16,535 bases of DNA from an uncultured Bacillota bacterium (GCA_947090235.1 CAMUNJ010000011.1:1-16535), one strand, 5' to 3'. Positions 8,131-15,950 are shown, counted from the stretch's first letter. The notes: generated from the letters alone by a model not told the origin. Translations and numbers: made by a program.

Positions 8131-8864
8131 TATTCCTCCAAAAATTCATCTACTAAACGATAAAATGTCAACAAATTATCCAAAAAGCAAAAATGTCCCC
8201 CACCTTTAATAATTTCAAGCCTGCTATTTTCAATATTTTTATGTAACCGATGAGCCATATAAACTGGAGTTTCTTTATCGTTTTCACCAAAAATGATTAA
8301 AGTTTTTTTCTTTATTAAAGGTAGATAATCATCCAAATGCTGATTGACTATAGAAACAAAAACCTTTTTCATTTCGTAGGATAAAGCCTGATAGTCAGCC
8401 GAGCCTGCTCGGCTAAACATAAAGCCAAAATATCTTGCCAACTTATAATAATAAAGTTTTGCATAATATTTAAGTCCATGTCGAGGTTTAAGACCAGCAC
8501 TATCAACCAAAATACACTTATTTATAAAGTCGCTTCTCAAAGAGGTTAAAATTATTGCCACTCTCCCACCAAATGAATGTCCTAAAACATCAACTTTTTT
8601 GATATTTAAATGTTGACAAAGTCCTAAAACCATGTTGGCATATGTAAAAACATTCCATCCATTTGGCTCTACATTGCTTTCTCCAAAAGGCGGAAAATCC
8701 AAGACTATAATCTTTCTATTAGGTATTAAATAAATAAAATTTTCAAAAATTCTACTATCGCATCCCCAACCATGTAATAATAAAAGCGGTGTTTTGTTTG
8801 CAGTATCACCCCTTGCTTCGAAAACTTTAAAATTAACTTTGACCCCATTAAAATTGTAAACCAT
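8130..8864 (-). CDS. Alpha/beta-hydrolase fold protein, first gene of the mur operon
   Basis: The 244-residue product has the full hydrolase layout. The oxyanion-hole strand LLLLHGWGCDSRIF is near 27-40, the nucleophile elbow GHSFGG near 95-100, a cap region rich in Tyr (KYYAKLYYYKLARYFG), the acid in IFGENDKETP near 192-201, and the catalytic His in KGGGHFCFLDN near 220-230. The predicted Ser-Asp-His triad is therefore intact. There is no signal peptide, so it is probably cytoplasmic. The substrate is unknown; the fold covers esterases, lipases, dehalogenases and peptidases. It is tightly coupled to murF through TAATG, which suggests a link to envelope synthesis, but this is context only. 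The ATG at 8864 has no recognisable Shine-Dalgarno sequence and lies just downstream of a leader hairpin. Confidence 0.85.
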   Translation of the reverse strand: MVYNFNGVKVNFKVFEARGDTANKTPLLLLHGWGCDSRIFENFIYLIPNRKIIVLDFPPFGESNVEPNGWNVFTYANMVLGLCQHLNIKKVDVLGHSFGGRVAIILTSLRSDFINKCILVDSAGLKPRHGLKYYAKLYYYKLARYFGFMFSRAGSADYQALSYEMKKVFVSIVNQHLDDYLPLIKKKTLIIFGENDKETPVYMAHRLHKNIENSRLEIIKGGGHFCFLDNLLTFYRLVDEFLEE

Positions 8865-8877
8865 ATTAGAATTTATG

Positions 8878-8903
8878 AAAAAAACTTGGCTAATGTTGCC
8901 AAG
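8878..8903 (-). terminator. Leader hairpin with U-run upstream of the mur operon (possible attenuator)
   Basis: On the minus strand a perfect 6-bp stem (CTTGGC/GCCAAG, arms 8898-8903 and 8885-8890, loop of 7 nt) is followed directly by seven T's (8884-8878). That is the layout of a weak intrinsic terminator. It ends 13 nt before the hydrolase ATG. No minus-strand gene lies between it and the divergent spoVG, so it can act only on transcripts that start in this intergenic region or on antisense transcription through spoVG. The stem is short, so efficiency is uncertain. Confidence 0.45.
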
Positions 8904-8925
8904 AAAGAGTAAATCTATAAAAAAA

Positions 8926-8955
8926 TTTATAAAAGATTTAAAATTATTTGGTAAA
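8926..8955 (-). promoter_or_regulatory. Candidate sigma-A promoter of the hydrolase-mur operon
   Basis: On the minus strand TTTACC (8955-8950) and TATAAA (8931-8926) are 18 nt apart, matching four and five of six consensus bases. The predicted start near 8919 gives a leader of about 55 nt that includes the hairpin at 8885-8903. The region is extremely AT-rich, so chance matches are likely. Confidence 0.35.
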
Positions 8956-8976
8956 AATTATAAAAAATAGTATTAT
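8948..8976 (+). promoter_or_regulatory. Candidate sigma-A promoter of spoVG
   Basis: TTGGTA (8948-8953) and TATTAT (8971-8976) are 17 nt apart, matching four and five of six consensus bases. The start would fall near 8983, leaving a leader of about 50 nt. No clear sigma-H type sequence is seen, although the Bacillus subtilis spoVG promoter is sigma-H dependent. A perfect TATAAT at 8976-8981 is an alternative -10 but lacks a -35 at the right distance. Confidence 0.4.
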
Positions 8977-9034
8977 ATAATTAGGCTTAAAAATTATAAG
9001 CGAAAGAAAACTTAAAAAAGGAAGGTATAAGGAC

Positions 9035-9301
9035 TTGAAAATCACAGATGTTAGAGTAAGAATGGTTTCAAAGGACGATGCTAAACTTAAAGCAGTTGCT
9101 TCAATCACTATTGAAGATTGCTTTGTAGTTCATGACATCAAAATTATCCTTGGAAAAGACGGTCTTTTCATTTCAATGCCATCAAGAAAAACTCCTGAAG
9201 GCGAATACAAAGATATCGTTCATCCAATCAACACAGAAACCCGTGAACTTATTAGAACAGCGATTATGGAAGAATACAACAAAGTTTCTGCCGCTGAATA
9301 A
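9035..9301 (+). CDS. spoVG: SpoVG family regulator (septation protein SpoVG)
   Basis: SpoVG is a small, widely conserved nucleic-acid-binding regulator of Firmicutes and relatives. It is linked to asymmetric septation and spore cortex formation in Bacillus, and to virulence and envelope functions elsewhere. The 88-residue product contains the whole family core: KITDVRVRMV, then AVASITIEDCFVVHDIKII, GLFISMPSRKTPEGEYKDIV, HPINTETRELI and a C-terminal helix ending NKVSAAE. The length is within the family range. The start is TTG at 9035, supported by AAGGAAGG (9018-9025) 9 nt upstream. It is the only plus-strand gene in the window. It diverges from the mur operon and converges with the GLUG gene, and ends at a strong terminator, so it is probably monocistronic. 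Confidence 0.95.
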   Translation: MKITDVRVRMVSKDDAKLKAVASITIEDCFVVHDIKIILGKDGLFISMPSRKTPEGEYKDIVHPINTETRELIRTAIMEEYNKVSAAE

Positions 9302-9310
9302 TTCATGACT

Positions 9311-9340
9311 AAAAAAAGACCGATTGCTTCGGTCTTTTTT
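9311..9340. terminator. Bidirectional intrinsic terminator between spoVG and the convergent GLUG gene
   Basis: GACCGA (9318-9323) and TCGGTC (9329-9334) form a perfect stem with a 5-nt loop. It is extended by A-U pairs between 9312-9317 and 9335-9340. A T-run follows the stem on both strands, so it can stop spoVG transcription rightward and the large GLUG gene leftward (its stop is at 9350). Confidence 0.9.
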
Positions 9341-9349
9341 ATACTTGTT

Positions 9350-12300
9350 TTACTTTATTTTAACGTTTGTTGGAATATCTATCTTTAATGTCCAAATGCC
9401 TACATCTAAATTTTCTTCTAATTCGTAAGTAACTTTTCCACTATTAGGGAAAACATTGTCTGTAACAGGCTCTAAATATTTAAAAACTTCTCCTTTAATC
9501 TTATTATGATTTTCTCTAATTTTATTAAGTTCTGCTAAAATAACCTCTTCACTTGCTCCCTCTTCCTTCAACTCATTTTCCTTTGTAGTCAATTCGTTAT
9601 TAAAAAGATCTTCAAAAGAAATTTGTATATTAAATTTATAAAAGTCAGGAACAACTGGTAAATTAGTAATTGTAAGATAATATTCAATTTCTTGTATTAA
9701 AGAGATACCTGTAATTTTAGAGTTCTTTAAATAAGTTATAACTTGCTGAGTAATTTCATCTGGATTTTTAATTTCATCTAGACTTGCCTTTAATTGTTCG
9801 TTAAATTCATCATATTTTTTATTAAATGTTTCAACAGCATCTTTTGTTTTTTCTTCTAAAGTTTTTCTGTTAATTTCCCAAATATTACTATCAAATCCTC
9901 TATCTACAAATTCTTGAAATAATCCACTTCCCAATGCAACTTCGCTTGCAACTATCATATATGATCCCTTGCCACCCATACTATTAGTTTGTATTGCAAC
10001 TTGTTTGACTCCATCACGCTGGATAGCATTTTTTATAAAAATGTCTCCTAAAATAAAAATTTCCTCTTCAACATTTTCCCCTACTATAATATTATTTATA
10101 AATTCGCGATTGCCCTTGCTGCTTCTAAATGGTGTGGCACTTTCGCAATATCCTTTTCCAGCGCCTGTATAAGCACAATAATTGTAACAGAATCTGATGC
10201 TTGCTCCATCATTTAAATATGTTGCAAATCCTGCTTCGATAGAAGAGCCTGTTAAAGAAGCCAATGAATAAGAATTTCTTATATTCCCTCGGCAATCATA
10301 AACTAGTCCACCAACTTTATCACCACTAATAATAGTTTGTTCTGAAACGGCTGATTTGTTTATAATTCCATATTGTACACCTGCGATTCCACCTGCATAT
10401 CTAGCCTCAAATTTACCATTAGAAAGACAATTTTCAACAACACCATTACTACCTATAAACCCTGCTATTCCACCAATAGTGGTTTCAAAAGCAGTTGGTA
10501 ATTTTATCTCTCCTCCGGTCGTGAAACTATTTTTAACAACACCACCATCAAGATAGGCAACTATTTGACCAGTATAAGATGAACCTGTCATCCTCTCTGC
10601 AAAATTAATTCCCATACCATAAACTCGACAATCATCTATTTCGCCAGAGTATTGCTTGCCCACAACGCCACCTAAATATGTTGGTTTATCTCCCTTTTCT
10701 AATAAGAAAGAAATTTTAAATTGATTTAATTCTAGATTGCTGATTTTTCCATAATTTTCTGCAGCAATGTTTGCTAAAACTAATTCTGATTGAGTTATGT
10801 TGTTTATATTAATTTTCAAGTCGTCACTATTAATAACAGAATCTGCTCCTGCATTAAAGTTTTCAGTAGCACTAATAGTTCCTTTGTTGATTGCAACCAT
10901 TCCTCCTGCAAGTCCTGTAGCATCAAAATTAAAGCCTTCTATTTTGCAGTTGTTTATTGTTGCTCCATCGTTTAAACCAACAATTCCGCCTATTTTGTCT
11001 CCTGTATAAGTGCCATTACTAAAAGTAATATTTTCTATCAGTGTATCTCTGCCCTGTGCTACGGCAAAGAAACTAGAATAGGAATCGCTAGAAATTTTAT
11101 AATTTTGAATAATTAAACTTACATCACTATCAACGATAAATTTGCCTATAAAAGGTTTTTCTTGACTTCCAATTGGAGTGATTTCCATATCACCATAGTT
11201 CAAGTTAAAAGTATCTACAACTTCGCCTTTAGAATTCAAATGCGAAACTACTCTAAAAGCAAAATTAGCATTAGGATATTTTCTTAAAAGGTCGAGTGCA
11301 TTTTTGATAGCAGATACTGTAGTAATTTCCTCAATTTCGCCATTTACAGAAGCAGGAAGTTTTGGATAATCTGTATTTTCATAGTTTATTTGTATGATTG
11401 TATCTCTGTTTACAAGCCAAGTTGGCTTTTTATCTTCGTCTGCATTGGAAACAAAATCCCAAGAAGAACCTGCAGGTTTTGTGAAACTATTTTTATCTAT
11501 AAGTTGATCTGGAGTTAAATTTGCATAATAATTAACACTAGTAGACGCATTGTTTTCCAATTTATAATCATTGCCGCTGCTGCCTAATGGCTGAAATATA
11601 TTAGAAGAACAAGATAATATCATGTCATAATAAGTATAAGTGCTAAGATTATTATCCAAAACAGTAGATTGACCTAAAATTGTATAATATGTTCCAAGAC
11701 CACCAACTTTATTTAAAATAGTGATTATGTTTATATATCTTGCATTAGCATATTTATTGTTGCCATCATATTCAAAAGTGTTGTATTCGCTCTTTCCAAC
11801 AACACCTCCAAAAATTGAGTTTGAAGAAAGAAGTTTAATATCTGCTGTCATTTTGCAGTTGTCAACGATTCCGCCTTTGTTGTAACCAACTAATCCGCCT
11901 GCAAAATTATTTGCTTGGATTTCCCCATTAAAAGAAATTAGAGATATTTGACCATTACCGCCAATCCCCTCATTGAAACCAACAATGCCACCAGTGTATC
12001 CATTGCTTGACGAATTTATAATTTCTCCGCCTTCTACGCTAACTTGTCCAATAAATCCACTGCTCTTGCCTGCGATAAGGCCTGCATAATTGTAATTACC
12101 AATAAGAGAAACATCTTTAAATCTAATCCTTTCTACCTTTGCAGAAGACCCAAGATTGGCAAAAAAACCAGCACTCTTAGAATCTGAGAATATCTTGAGA
12201 TTAGAAATAGAATACATAGATTCGCCACCAAATAAACTGCCTAAAAATGCACTTCGGTCGTCACCGATGGACTTAAATTGTTTAGTTAATGTTATATCTG

Positions 12301-12733
12301 ACACAAGTTGATAGTTTGAAGATAAAGACCAATCACCTTGTCCAATTTTGTGTAAATCGTCTTCGTTTCTAATAAAATAAGGATGATTTATAGAGCCGTC
12401 ACCAATTTTGATAGTAAAGGTTATAGAAGAAAAATTTGCATTTGATGGAACACAAGCAATTGTTGTGCTTCCAGTCTTGCTAGCAAAAAAAGTATTAGCC
12501 GCAGCATCATAAACAACATTAGAGTTGGACATACTAACATCTATTTTTGTGCTAGATGCCTTGTTTTCGTGAATTACAGGTGATGAGATAGTCTCGCCAA
12601 TGTTTAAATAAATAACATCACGATCACTAACCGTATAGGCGATAGTTTCGTTGTTGCGGACAATATAATATGTAGAAAATCCCACAAAAAGTAGGACGAC
12701 AAAACAAATTAAACTAAGACAAAATTTTTTCAT
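9350..12733 (-). CDS. Large secreted GLUG-repeat protein with a distinct C-terminal domain
   Basis: The product has 1127 residues. An N-terminal hydrophobic segment (about 3-25) acts as a signal peptide or membrane anchor. Residues about 33-110 resemble a bacterial Ig-like Big domain (IYLNIGETISS, then SKTGSTTIACVPS). The entry module GDGSINHPYFIRNEDDLHKI comes next, followed by GLUG repeats such as YTGGIVGFNEG, FAGGLVGYNKG and IFGGVVGKSE (about 215-315). A second beta-helical unit runs from about 515 to 950 (IGGIVGLNDG, YLGGVVGKQY, IGGIAGFIGS, YAGGIAGVQYG) and ends FDSNIWEINRKT. Residues 957-1127 form a charged, partly helical domain I do not recognise. There is no LPXTG motif and no enzyme motif. 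AGGAG sits 5 nt from the ATG. GLUG repeats occur in bacterial surface and adhesin-like proteins; the ligand is unknown. Confidence 0.85.
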   Translation of the reverse strand: MKKFCLSLICFVVLLFVGFSTYYIVRNNETIAYTVSDRDVIYLNIGETISSPVIHENKASSTKIDVSMSNSNVVYDAAANTFFASKTGSTTIACVPSNANFSSITFTIKIGDGSINHPYFIRNEDDLHKIGQGDWSLSSNYQLVSDITLTKQFKSIGDDRSAFLGSLFGGESMYSISNLKIFSDSKSAGFFANLGSSAKVERIRFKDVSLIGNYNYAGLIAGKSSGFIGQVSVEGGEIINSSSNGYTGGIVGFNEGIGGNGQISLISFNGEIQANNFAGGLVGYNKGGIVDNCKMTADIKLLSSNSIFGGVVGKSEYNTFEYDGNNKYANARYINIITILNKVGGLGTYYTILGQSTVLDNNLSTYTYYDMILSCSSNIFQPLGSSGNDYKLENNASTSVNYYANLTPDQLIDKNSFTKPAGSSWDFVSNADEDKKPTWLVNRDTIIQINYENTDYPKLPASVNGEIEEITTVSAIKNALDLLRKYPNANFAFRVVSHLNSKGEVVDTFNLNYGDMEITPIGSQEKPFIGKFIVDSDVSLIIQNYKISSDSYSSFFAVAQGRDTLIENITFSNGTYTGDKIGGIVGLNDGATINNCKIEGFNFDATGLAGGMVAINKGTISATENFNAGADSVINSDDLKININNITQSELVLANIAAENYGKISNLELNQFKISFLLEKGDKPTYLGGVVGKQYSGEIDDCRVYGMGINFAERMTGSSYTGQIVAYLDGGVVKNSFTTGGEIKLPTAFETTIGGIAGFIGSNGVVENCLSNGKFEARYAGGIAGVQYGIINKSAVSEQTIISGDKVGGLVYDCRGNIRNSYSLASLTGSSIEAGFATYLNDGASIRFCYNYCAYTGAGKGYCESATPFRSSKGNREFINNIIVGENVEEEIFILGDIFIKNAIQRDGVKQVAIQTNSMGGKGSYMIVASEVALGSGLFQEFVDRGFDSNIWEINRKTLEEKTKDAVETFNKKYDEFNEQLKASLDEIKNPDEITQQVITYLKNSKITGISLIQEIEYYLTITNLPVVPDFYKFNIQISFEDLFNNELTTKENELKEEGASEEVILAELNKIRENHNKIKGEVFKYLEPVTDNVFPNSGKVTYELEENLDVGIWTLKIDIPTNVKIK
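9863..12092 (-). repeat. GLUG-type repeat units of the 1127-residue protein
   Basis: Irregular repeats with the core (Y/F/I)xGG(I/L/V)(V/A)G recur through residues about 214-315 and 578-810, each followed by a polar strand ending in NC, NS or NK. Spacing is about 25-50 residues, less regular than in the neighbouring 1034-residue protein. The two blocks are separated by a non-repeat stretch (about 320-515). Outer limits are approximate, and the divergence suggests old repeats rather than recent expansion. Confidence 0.6.
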
Positions 12734-12749
12734 AATTTCTCCTAGTCAA

Positions 12750-12778
12750 ATTATACAACAAAGCAACCAGAGTGTCAA
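12750..12778 (-). promoter_or_regulatory. Perfect-consensus sigma-A promoter of the 1127-residue GLUG gene
   Basis: On the minus strand TTGACA (12778-12773) and TATAAT (12755-12750) are separated by exactly 17 nt, a full match to the vegetative consensus. The expected start near 12743 coincides with the ribosome binding site AGGAG (12743-12739), so the leader would be only about 10 nt. Confidence 0.85.
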
Positions 12779-12814
12779 TACCCAATTTTTGTAGAAAAAA
12801 GTTAAAATACAACA

Positions 12815-12840
12815 AAAAATCACGCTTTTGCGTGATTTTT
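12815..12840. terminator. Intrinsic terminator after the 1034-residue GLUG gene
   Basis: A perfect 11-bp stem (12815-12825 with 12830-12840, core ATCACGC/GCGTGAT) with a TTTT loop lies 5 nt past the stop codon. It is flanked by T-runs on either strand. It separates the two GLUG genes into independent transcripts. Confidence 0.88.
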
Positions 12841-12845
12841 ATAAT

Positions 12846-15800
12846 TTATGCAAGTAAACGAAAATCGTTATCTATAAAATATTGTATTTCAAAATCAGGT
12901 GCACCATTTGCCAACCAGAACAAAGATTTCTGTGCTGGAATATCCCGAAAATATCCTGGACATAGACCAAAATCTACAAAAGTGCCGCTTGAATAAATCT
13001 TGTCTTCATTTATAATAGCAAAGCAAGAATCTATTCTAACAGAAGAATCCTCCCCACTAAATTTTAAACCAGTAACATTACTGCTGCCCTTTGAAGAACA
13101 ATTTGTTAAAGTAGAAACTACATTTTCTGGTGATTTACCTAATATTGCTCCAAAATTAGTCAAATCATCAATAGCACAGGTGATATTTCCATAATTGATG
13201 CAATTTATGGCTTTTTTGCCTTGCCCAACAATGCCTCCTATTGCAGCCACACTGGCATCCTCACTTGTGTTTTCTAAATTTCCATAATTTATACAATTGC
13301 TAACTTCAATATCTGGACATTCGGCGACAATTCCACCAACTAAAAGACGACCTTTGACATTGCCATAATTAATTATATTGCTTAATCTAGGGCTCGTTCC
13401 ATAAGAAAGTCCAAGAATTCCACCTGCCTTGCCAAAAGATTCAACTTCTCCATAATTTAATAAATTTTGACCAACATATGAGGTTCTGCCTAATACCCCA
13501 CCAACATATGGCATATTTTCACTTGATTCAATACCTACAACTTTTCCATAATTAGTACAATTTTCCACTGCACCAACGGGCTTTGAAACATTTATAAATC
13601 CTCCAGTACCCGCAATACCACCAACAAAAGATACAGAAGTCACTTTACCATAATTTTCACAATTTATCACAAGGCTAGACCTTTCTGCCAAACCTATTAT
13701 GCCACCAACACTATCAAGTGATTTAGAAAATATCTCACCATAATTTTTGCAGTTTTCAACACTTACTCCTACTCCAGCAATACCACCTAGATAACGGTAT
13801 CCCTCAGCACGAATGTACCCTTTATTGATGCAATTTTTTACTATACCACCAGAACCAATCTCACCAAATGCTGCAATACCTCCGGCTTTCATTTCCACAA
13901 CTCCATCTTGCCCCATAGCAAAAATATAGGCTTCGTTGGTACAATTTTCTATCAAAACATTGCCACATCTAGCAGCAATTCCGCCAACACTTACTTCACG
14001 AGAACTTGTTTGTGCAATTATTTGTGAATCTTTTAATGTTAAATTTAAAATCTTGCTAGGCATAGCATTCCCATCTGAATCATTATAACCACCCACATTA
14101 GTAAACAGAGCAGCATTGCTAGAAGAAGCGAGATATATGTCCGAAATAGAATGGAAATCGCCATCATAAATACCATAAAAACCAATGGTTTGCCAAGCAT
14201 ATTTAGCCATATCCAAATCTCGTGTTTGTTTAAAGTACAATCCAGATGTGCTAAATTGGCCAGATCCCAACCATGCAAAGTCTAGTTCGTTGTTTATTAA
14301 ATATGGATTTGTTTGAGTGCCTGCACCACTAAAATGATTTACGCCTATACCAGAAGAGATTAAATTTGTAATTTCTTTGCTGTTTTTCCAAGTTGTATTT
14401 CCTCCCAAATATGGGAAACCATCATTTTTGTTTTCGTCAATCCTCCAATAAGTAAAATCCCAAATATTTGCAGCACTATCATAATTCCAATTATCTTCTT
14501 CCAAATACCATGTAATATTTTTCACTGTTTCAGCCATTGGTTGAGTAAATTTGATGCCTTTTTCTTGGGTAGAACTGCCTAAACCAAACTCTAAATCGCA
14601 ATCCCCACCAAAATAACAATGATCCATAGTTGTATTGACATTGCCAATCAATGCCCCAACATTAGTTTGTCCAACAACTTGCCCAACATTATATGAATTT
14701 CTTATGGTGTTTGCACGATAACCTACTAAGCCTCCTACACTATCAACTCCCTCAACAACGCCTTTATTATAACAATTTGTTAAATTTGAATATCCATAAC
14801 CAGATATCCCACCAACATAATTGCTACTACCTTTGATAACTCCAGTATTATAACATGATTTTATTGATTTTGCAGTTGTGCCAGTATATGCTGTTATTCC
14901 ACCAACATTATTCACTCCAGTCACTTCTCCGGTATTATAGCAATAATTAACATTAGCCCCCGCAAGACCAACAATCCCTCCTGCAGCCCCTTTATAATTT
15001 ATAACATTGCCTGTATTATAACAAGAATTTATCGCATCCACTGCAACTGCTGCAATTCCTCCAGCATAATTCCCTAGGCTTATAACTTGTCCAGAAAAAC
15101 TACAATTGCTTGCAATAGGTGTATATCCACCAATCCCTCCAACATAATAACTGCCAACAACACTTGCATTTGAATAATAATTTTTGATTGTTCCTTGATA
15201 ACCTGATATTGCACCAACATAATTTGTAGCAGTATAATTTTGCCCTTTTATGTAAGAATTTACTACACCAAGATTGCAAATTTCTTTTCCAGTCTTTGAT
15301 CCAAACAAACCAACTGCTATTTTTTGAAATCCAGATGTAGAATATGTAGCATTTGCACCTTTAAACAAATGAGTGCAAGTTCTTTCATTTGAATTTGTAT
15401 ATACACCAGAAATTTCATAACCATTGCCGTCATATGTTCCTGATATTCTATGATGTAATACATTTGTGCCACCACTTGATAATTTAACTCTTGTATTATA
15501 GCCTCCGATAGGCTCCCACCAAAATTCCGACAAGTCTATATTACAAGTTTGTTTAAAATATTTATTTGCAAAATATGTTGTTTGTATTTTTGCAGTGCCT
15601 CCATTACAAATAACACCTAGCCAGACCAAATCCTTTGCTGACGAAATCAAAAATGGGTCATTCAAAGTTCCAGTTCCTTGCCAAACATCTTCTGGCAATT
15701 CTGTAGACCCTTCAGCAAGATTAGAATAATAATCTATCAAAGTCATAATTTCATCTGTTTCATCCCAATACATATCATTTGTTGGAGTAGGAAAATCAAA

Positions 15801-15950
15801 ATCATCTAATGTTGGAATATCTCCTGTTTCACCTGCCAAATCATTTAGAGGATTGTTATATAAACTGCCAAAAACCGACCCAAAAGCAACAAAAAAAATT
15901 GTTGACACAAGAATCATTAAAATTATTAATTTTTTGTTTACCTTTGCCAT
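12846..15950 (-). CDS. Large secreted protein with two tandem GLUG beta-helix units
   Basis: The product has 1034 residues. Its N-terminus (Lys-rich, then a hydrophobic core at about 7-27) is a signal peptide or anchor. After an acidic linker come two homologous units. Each opens with an entry module (GTGTLNDPFLISSAKDLVWLG near 92-112; GAGTQTNPYLINNELDFAWL near 542-561) followed by YFKQT, a DLD-type strand and a YDG(N/D) turn. Each unit then has an array of GLUG repeats: about eight in the first, mostly with SCYNTG-type ends, and about ten in the second, mostly with NCxNYG ends. Cys recurs at the same repeat position. The C-terminus (YFRDIPAQKSLFWLANGAPD) has no sorting motif. The ATG at 15950 is chosen because AAAGGGA lies about 6 nt upstream; the earlier TTG at 15968 overlaps that site. 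Surface or extracellular structural role is likely; the ligand is unknown. Confidence 0.85.
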   Translation of the reverse strand: MAKVNKKLIILMILVSTIFFVAFGSVFGSLYNNPLNDLAGETGDIPTLDDFDFPTPTNDMYWDETDEIMTLIDYYSNLAEGSTELPEDVWQGTGTLNDPFLISSAKDLVWLGVICNGGTAKIQTTYFANKYFKQTCNIDLSEFWWEPIGGYNTRVKLSSGGTNVLHHRISGTYDGNGYEISGVYTNSNERTCTHLFKGANATYSTSGFQKIAVGLFGSKTGKEICNLGVVNSYIKGQNYTATNYVGAISGYQGTIKNYYSNASVVGSYYVGGIGGYTPIASNCSFSGQVISLGNYAGGIAAVAVDAINSCYNTGNVINYKGAAGGIVGLAGANVNYCYNTGEVTGVNNVGGITAYTGTTAKSIKSCYNTGVIKGSSNYVGGISGYGYSNLTNCYNKGVVEGVDSVGGLVGYRANTIRNSYNVGQVVGQTNVGALIGNVNTTMDHCYFGGDCDLEFGLGSSTQEKGIKFTQPMAETVKNITWYLEEDNWNYDSAANIWDFTYWRIDENKNDGFPYLGGNTTWKNSKEITNLISSGIGVNHFSGAGTQTNPYLINNELDFAWLGSGQFSTSGLYFKQTRDLDMAKYAWQTIGFYGIYDGDFHSISDIYLASSSNAALFTNVGGYNDSDGNAMPSKILNLTLKDSQIIAQTSSREVSVGGIAARCGNVLIENCTNEAYIFAMGQDGVVEMKAGGIAAFGEIGSGGIVKNCINKGYIRAEGYRYLGGIAGVGVSVENCKNYGEIFSKSLDSVGGIIGLAERSSLVINCENYGKVTSVSFVGGIAGTGGFINVSKPVGAVENCTNYGKVVGIESSENMPYVGGVLGRTSYVGQNLLNYGEVESFGKAGGILGLSYGTSPRLSNIINYGNVKGRLLVGGIVAECPDIEVSNCINYGNLENTSEDASVAAIGGIVGQGKKAINCINYGNITCAIDDLTNFGAILGKSPENVVSTLTNCSSKGSSNVTGLKFSGEDSSVRIDSCFAIINEDKIYSSGTFVDFGLCPGYFRDIPAQKSLFWLANGAPDFEIQYFIDNDFRLLA
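13083..13991 (-). repeat. Second GLUG repeat array of the 1034-residue protein
   Basis: About ten repeats of 26-40 residues follow the pattern (S/Y/K)(V/A/L)GGI(A/I/L)(A/G), a variable strand, then (E/I/S)NC(I/T/E)NYGxV. The dominant end motif is NYG, whereas the first array favours NTG, so the two arrays look separately amplified or separately homogenised. Confidence 0.8.
14583..15224 (-). repeat. First GLUG repeat array of the 1034-residue protein
   Basis: About eight consecutive protein repeats of 26-29 residues follow the pattern (N/Y/S)VGG(I/L)xGY, a variable strand, then NxCYNTGxV(I/T)xG. Six of the eight end in CYN or SYN followed by TG, KG or VG. The repeats are close in length and clear in register, as expected for successive coils of a right-handed beta-helix. 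At DNA level they are diverged. Confidence 0.8.

Noticed and set aside
14045..14278. Minus-strand 77-codon frame inside the 1034-residue GLUG gene
   Set aside because: It is a shifted-frame reading of a well-supported long gene, with no start signal or recognisable product.
13083..15224. CRISPR-like or DNA tandem repeat array
   Set aside because: The periodicity exists at protein level only. Nucleotide repeats are diverged, variable in length and in frame within one long gene.
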